Source of the DNA: Actinomycetes bacterium
GTDB lineage: Bacteria; Actinomycetota; Acidimicrobiia; Acidimicrobiales; Bog-793
Length of the DNA stretch: 6,539 bases
Reading direction: 5' to 3'
Assembly: GCA_021821585.1 (NCBI GenBank)
Contig: JAKACF010000175.1
Location: forward strand, 1 to 6,539
Below are positions 5,575 through 6,539 of this stretch, piece after piece (positions within the stretch are counted from its first letter, which is position 1; each line of letters begins with the position of its first letter). The notes under the pieces are model-generated. The model had not been told where the DNA came from, made no database searches, and saw nothing but the letters and a program-made list of their open reading frames with translations. The position numbers and the translations under genes are program-made.

Positions 5575-6194
5575 AGCAGCCCGACGATCGTGTAGATGCC
5601 GAGGCCGAGCAGGATCACCCCGGAGATCCGCCGGACGATCGACAGGGGGACGACCCGGATGATCGTCCGGCCGCCGAGGACGCCGATGCCCGAGACGAGG
5701 ACGAAGGCGGCCGAGGCGCCGAGGAAGACCTCGAGCGGCGCGTGGTAGTGGGCGGTGAGGTTGGCGATGACGATCTGGGTGACGTCGCCGAACTCCGCCA
5801 GGGCGACGATCGAGAACGTCGTGAGCGCCGGCCGCCAGGGCGACGCAGCGACGCCGGCCGCCTCCTCCTTGGCCTCCTCCCTCTCCTCCTCCGCCTCCAC
5901 GAGGGCCTCGGAGGTCGAGGTCTCCTGCTTCTCGGGGACGCAGATGAGGTAGGCGGCGCCGGCGACGAACAGCGCCGCCACCACGGCGTGCAGCGGCGTC
6001 GCCGGCAACAGGGCGAGCAGCCGGCCGGCCACGACGGCGATCCCCGCCTGCAGGATGAGGGCGGCGGCTCCGCCGATCCACACGGGCATCGACCGGTGGC
6101 GCGACGACATCACGATGCAGGTGATCATCGTCTTGTCCGGCAGCTCGGCCGGGATGACGATCGCGAAGGTGGCGACGAGCGCGCCGAAGTTCAC
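5571..6194 (-). CDS. GDT1/TMEM165 family (UPF0016) membrane cation transporter
   Basis: The predicted protein has 207 residues and about six membrane helices arranged as two similar halves, the normal layout and length of this family. The family exchanges Mn2+ or Ca2+, for example MneA-type Mn exporters in bacteria and GDT1 in yeast. Each half carries a version of the E-x-G-D-K/R-T/S signature: ELPDKT (17-22) with Pro for Gly, and EFGDVT (134-139) with Val for the basic residue. The central cytoplasmic loop (88-112) is very acidic, with 11 Glu. The start is GTG 6194, supported by GGGAG (6202-6206) at 7-base spacing. The gene lies 35 bases after the peptidase and overlaps the methyltransferase by GTGA, so the three probably share a transcript. 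A role in Mn homeostasis would fit the NRAMP gene at the left edge but is not proven. Confidence 0.9.
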   Translation of the reverse strand: MNFGALVATFAIVIPAELPDKTMITCIVMSSRHRSMPVWIGGAAALILQAGIAVVAGRLLALLPATPLHAVVAALFVAGAAYLICVPEKQETSTSEALVEAEEEREEAKEEAAGVAASPWRPALTTFSIVALAEFGDVTQIVIANLTAHYHAPLEVFLGASAAFVLVSGIGVLGGRTIIRVVPLSIVRRISGVILLGLGIYTIVGLL

Positions 6195-6201
6195 CGGGCG
6201 G

Positions 6202-6206
6202 CTCCC
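6202..6206 (-). promoter_or_regulatory. Shine-Dalgarno for the GDT1-like gene
   Basis: The minus strand reads GGGAG, 7 bases before GTG 6194. It supports use of this GTG, which is the only start giving the family N-terminus. Confidence 0.6.
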
Positions 6207-6217
6207 GGCGGGCCGAG

Positions 6218-6242
6218 GGCCAAGGGGAGCTAGGCCTTGGCC
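6218..6242 (-). repeat. Perfect 8-bp inverted repeat spanning the stop codon of the peptidase gene
   Basis: GGCCAAGG (6218-6225) and CCTTGGCC (6235-6242) are exact inverted copies around a 9-base loop that holds the peptidase stop codon (6230-6232). The structure could be a terminator, a processing site or an attenuating hairpin between the peptidase and the GDT1-like gene. There is no T run, and the GDT1 ribosome site (6202-6206) lies outside it. Confidence 0.4.
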
Positions 6243-6539
6243 AGCAGCTCGGCGAGGCGGGACCGGGCCGCGCTGACGAACCGGGCGTTCACGGTCTGGC
6301 GCTCGAGCGCCTGGTCGACGAGGCGCTGGTGGCCGCCGAAGTCGTGGCTGGCGACGAAGTGCCTCAGCTCCTCGAGGTGGAGCGCCCTGCCGTCGGGGCC
6401 GAGCTGGACGAGCAGCGCCGCCCCGCCGACCACGGTGGGCATGGCATGGGGAGGAAGCCGCCGCTCGAGCTCGTCGTAGTGCGCCCGCACGAAGGAGAAG
6501 GTCTCCTCGCCGGCGTCCTTGTTGGCGAGCAGGCGGGCG
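6230..6539 (-). CDS. Probable M1-family aminopeptidase, C-terminal end (5' truncated by window edge)
   Basis: About 102 residues are present, ending at TAG 6232-6230. The reading frame is open to the window edge, and the GTG at 6490 is an internal Val. The segment is helical: LLANKDAGEETFSFVRAHYD, then ELERRLPPHAMPTVVGG, then EELRHFVASHD and QALERQTVNARFVSAARSRL. The pattern 'FV..HYDEL..R.P' with a closing 'L-E-R...N..F' helix resembles the ERAP1-like C-terminal superhelix of M1 zinc aminopeptidases (PepN type), which remove N-terminal residues from cytoplasmic peptides. The catalytic HExxH and GAMEN motifs would be upstream and are not visible, so this is a fold-level guess. Another HEAT-like helical-repeat protein remains possible. 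It is the first visible gene of a leftward unit with the GDT1-like and methyltransferase genes. Confidence 0.6.
   Translation of the reverse strand, partial: ARLLANKDAGEETFSFVRAHYDELERRLPPHAMPTVVGGAALLVQLGPDGRALHLEELRHFVASHDFGGHQRLVDQALERQTVNARFVSAARSRLAELLAKA

Noticed and set aside
4819..5595. 258-codon plus-strand open frame opposite the Methyltransf_24-like gene
   Set aside because: It is Gly/Arg/Pro/Glu-rich with no domain, and is fully antisense to a gene with clear SAM-binding motifs.

Overview
This is a very GC-rich, gene-dense 6.5 kb chromosomal window. It has G/C-ending codons, GTG starts, 4-base GTGA gene overlaps and very short gaps, and it suggests a high-GC actinobacterium. The protein families also look actinobacterial, possibly Acidimicrobiia-like, but the class is a guess from style and not from a marker gene. 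I see no rRNA, tRNA, CRISPR array, insertion sequence, phage gene or origin, and no gene-free stretch over 300 bases.

Left part, plus strand (1-3579). The end of an NRAMP-type metal transporter runs off the left edge. A 64-base gap with two competing stem-loops follows. Next come three tightly packed genes: a family-4 glycosyltransferase, a class I SAM methyltransferase (7-base overlap) and a prenyltransferase/squalene-cyclase-like alpha-alpha toroid protein (GTGA overlap). The packing implies one translationally coupled unit. The set looks like a small modification pathway acting on a glycan or glycolipid, but its product cannot be read from the sequence.

Right part, minus strand (6539-3546, transcribed leftward). 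In transcription order these are: the C-terminal end of a probable M1-family aminopeptidase, a GDT1/TMEM165-type membrane transporter, a Methyltransf_24-like SAM methyltransferase coupled by GTGA, a universal stress protein with an intact ATP-binding motif, and a CCoAOMT/COMT-like O-methyltransferase. The last gene collides tail to tail with the toroid gene and overlaps it by 34 bases.

How they may work together. The GT4-methyltransferase-toroid trio is the most interesting unit. The Methyltransf_24-like gene on the other strand may be a functional partner of the trio that has been separated by rearrangement. Two metal transporter families flank the region: NRAMP, usually Mn/Fe import, and GDT1, usually Mn/Ca transport. 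The O-methyltransferase keeps the residues of a divalent-metal-dependent family. I found no convincing -10/-35 promoters, so regulatory claims are limited to ribosome-binding sites and stem-loops.
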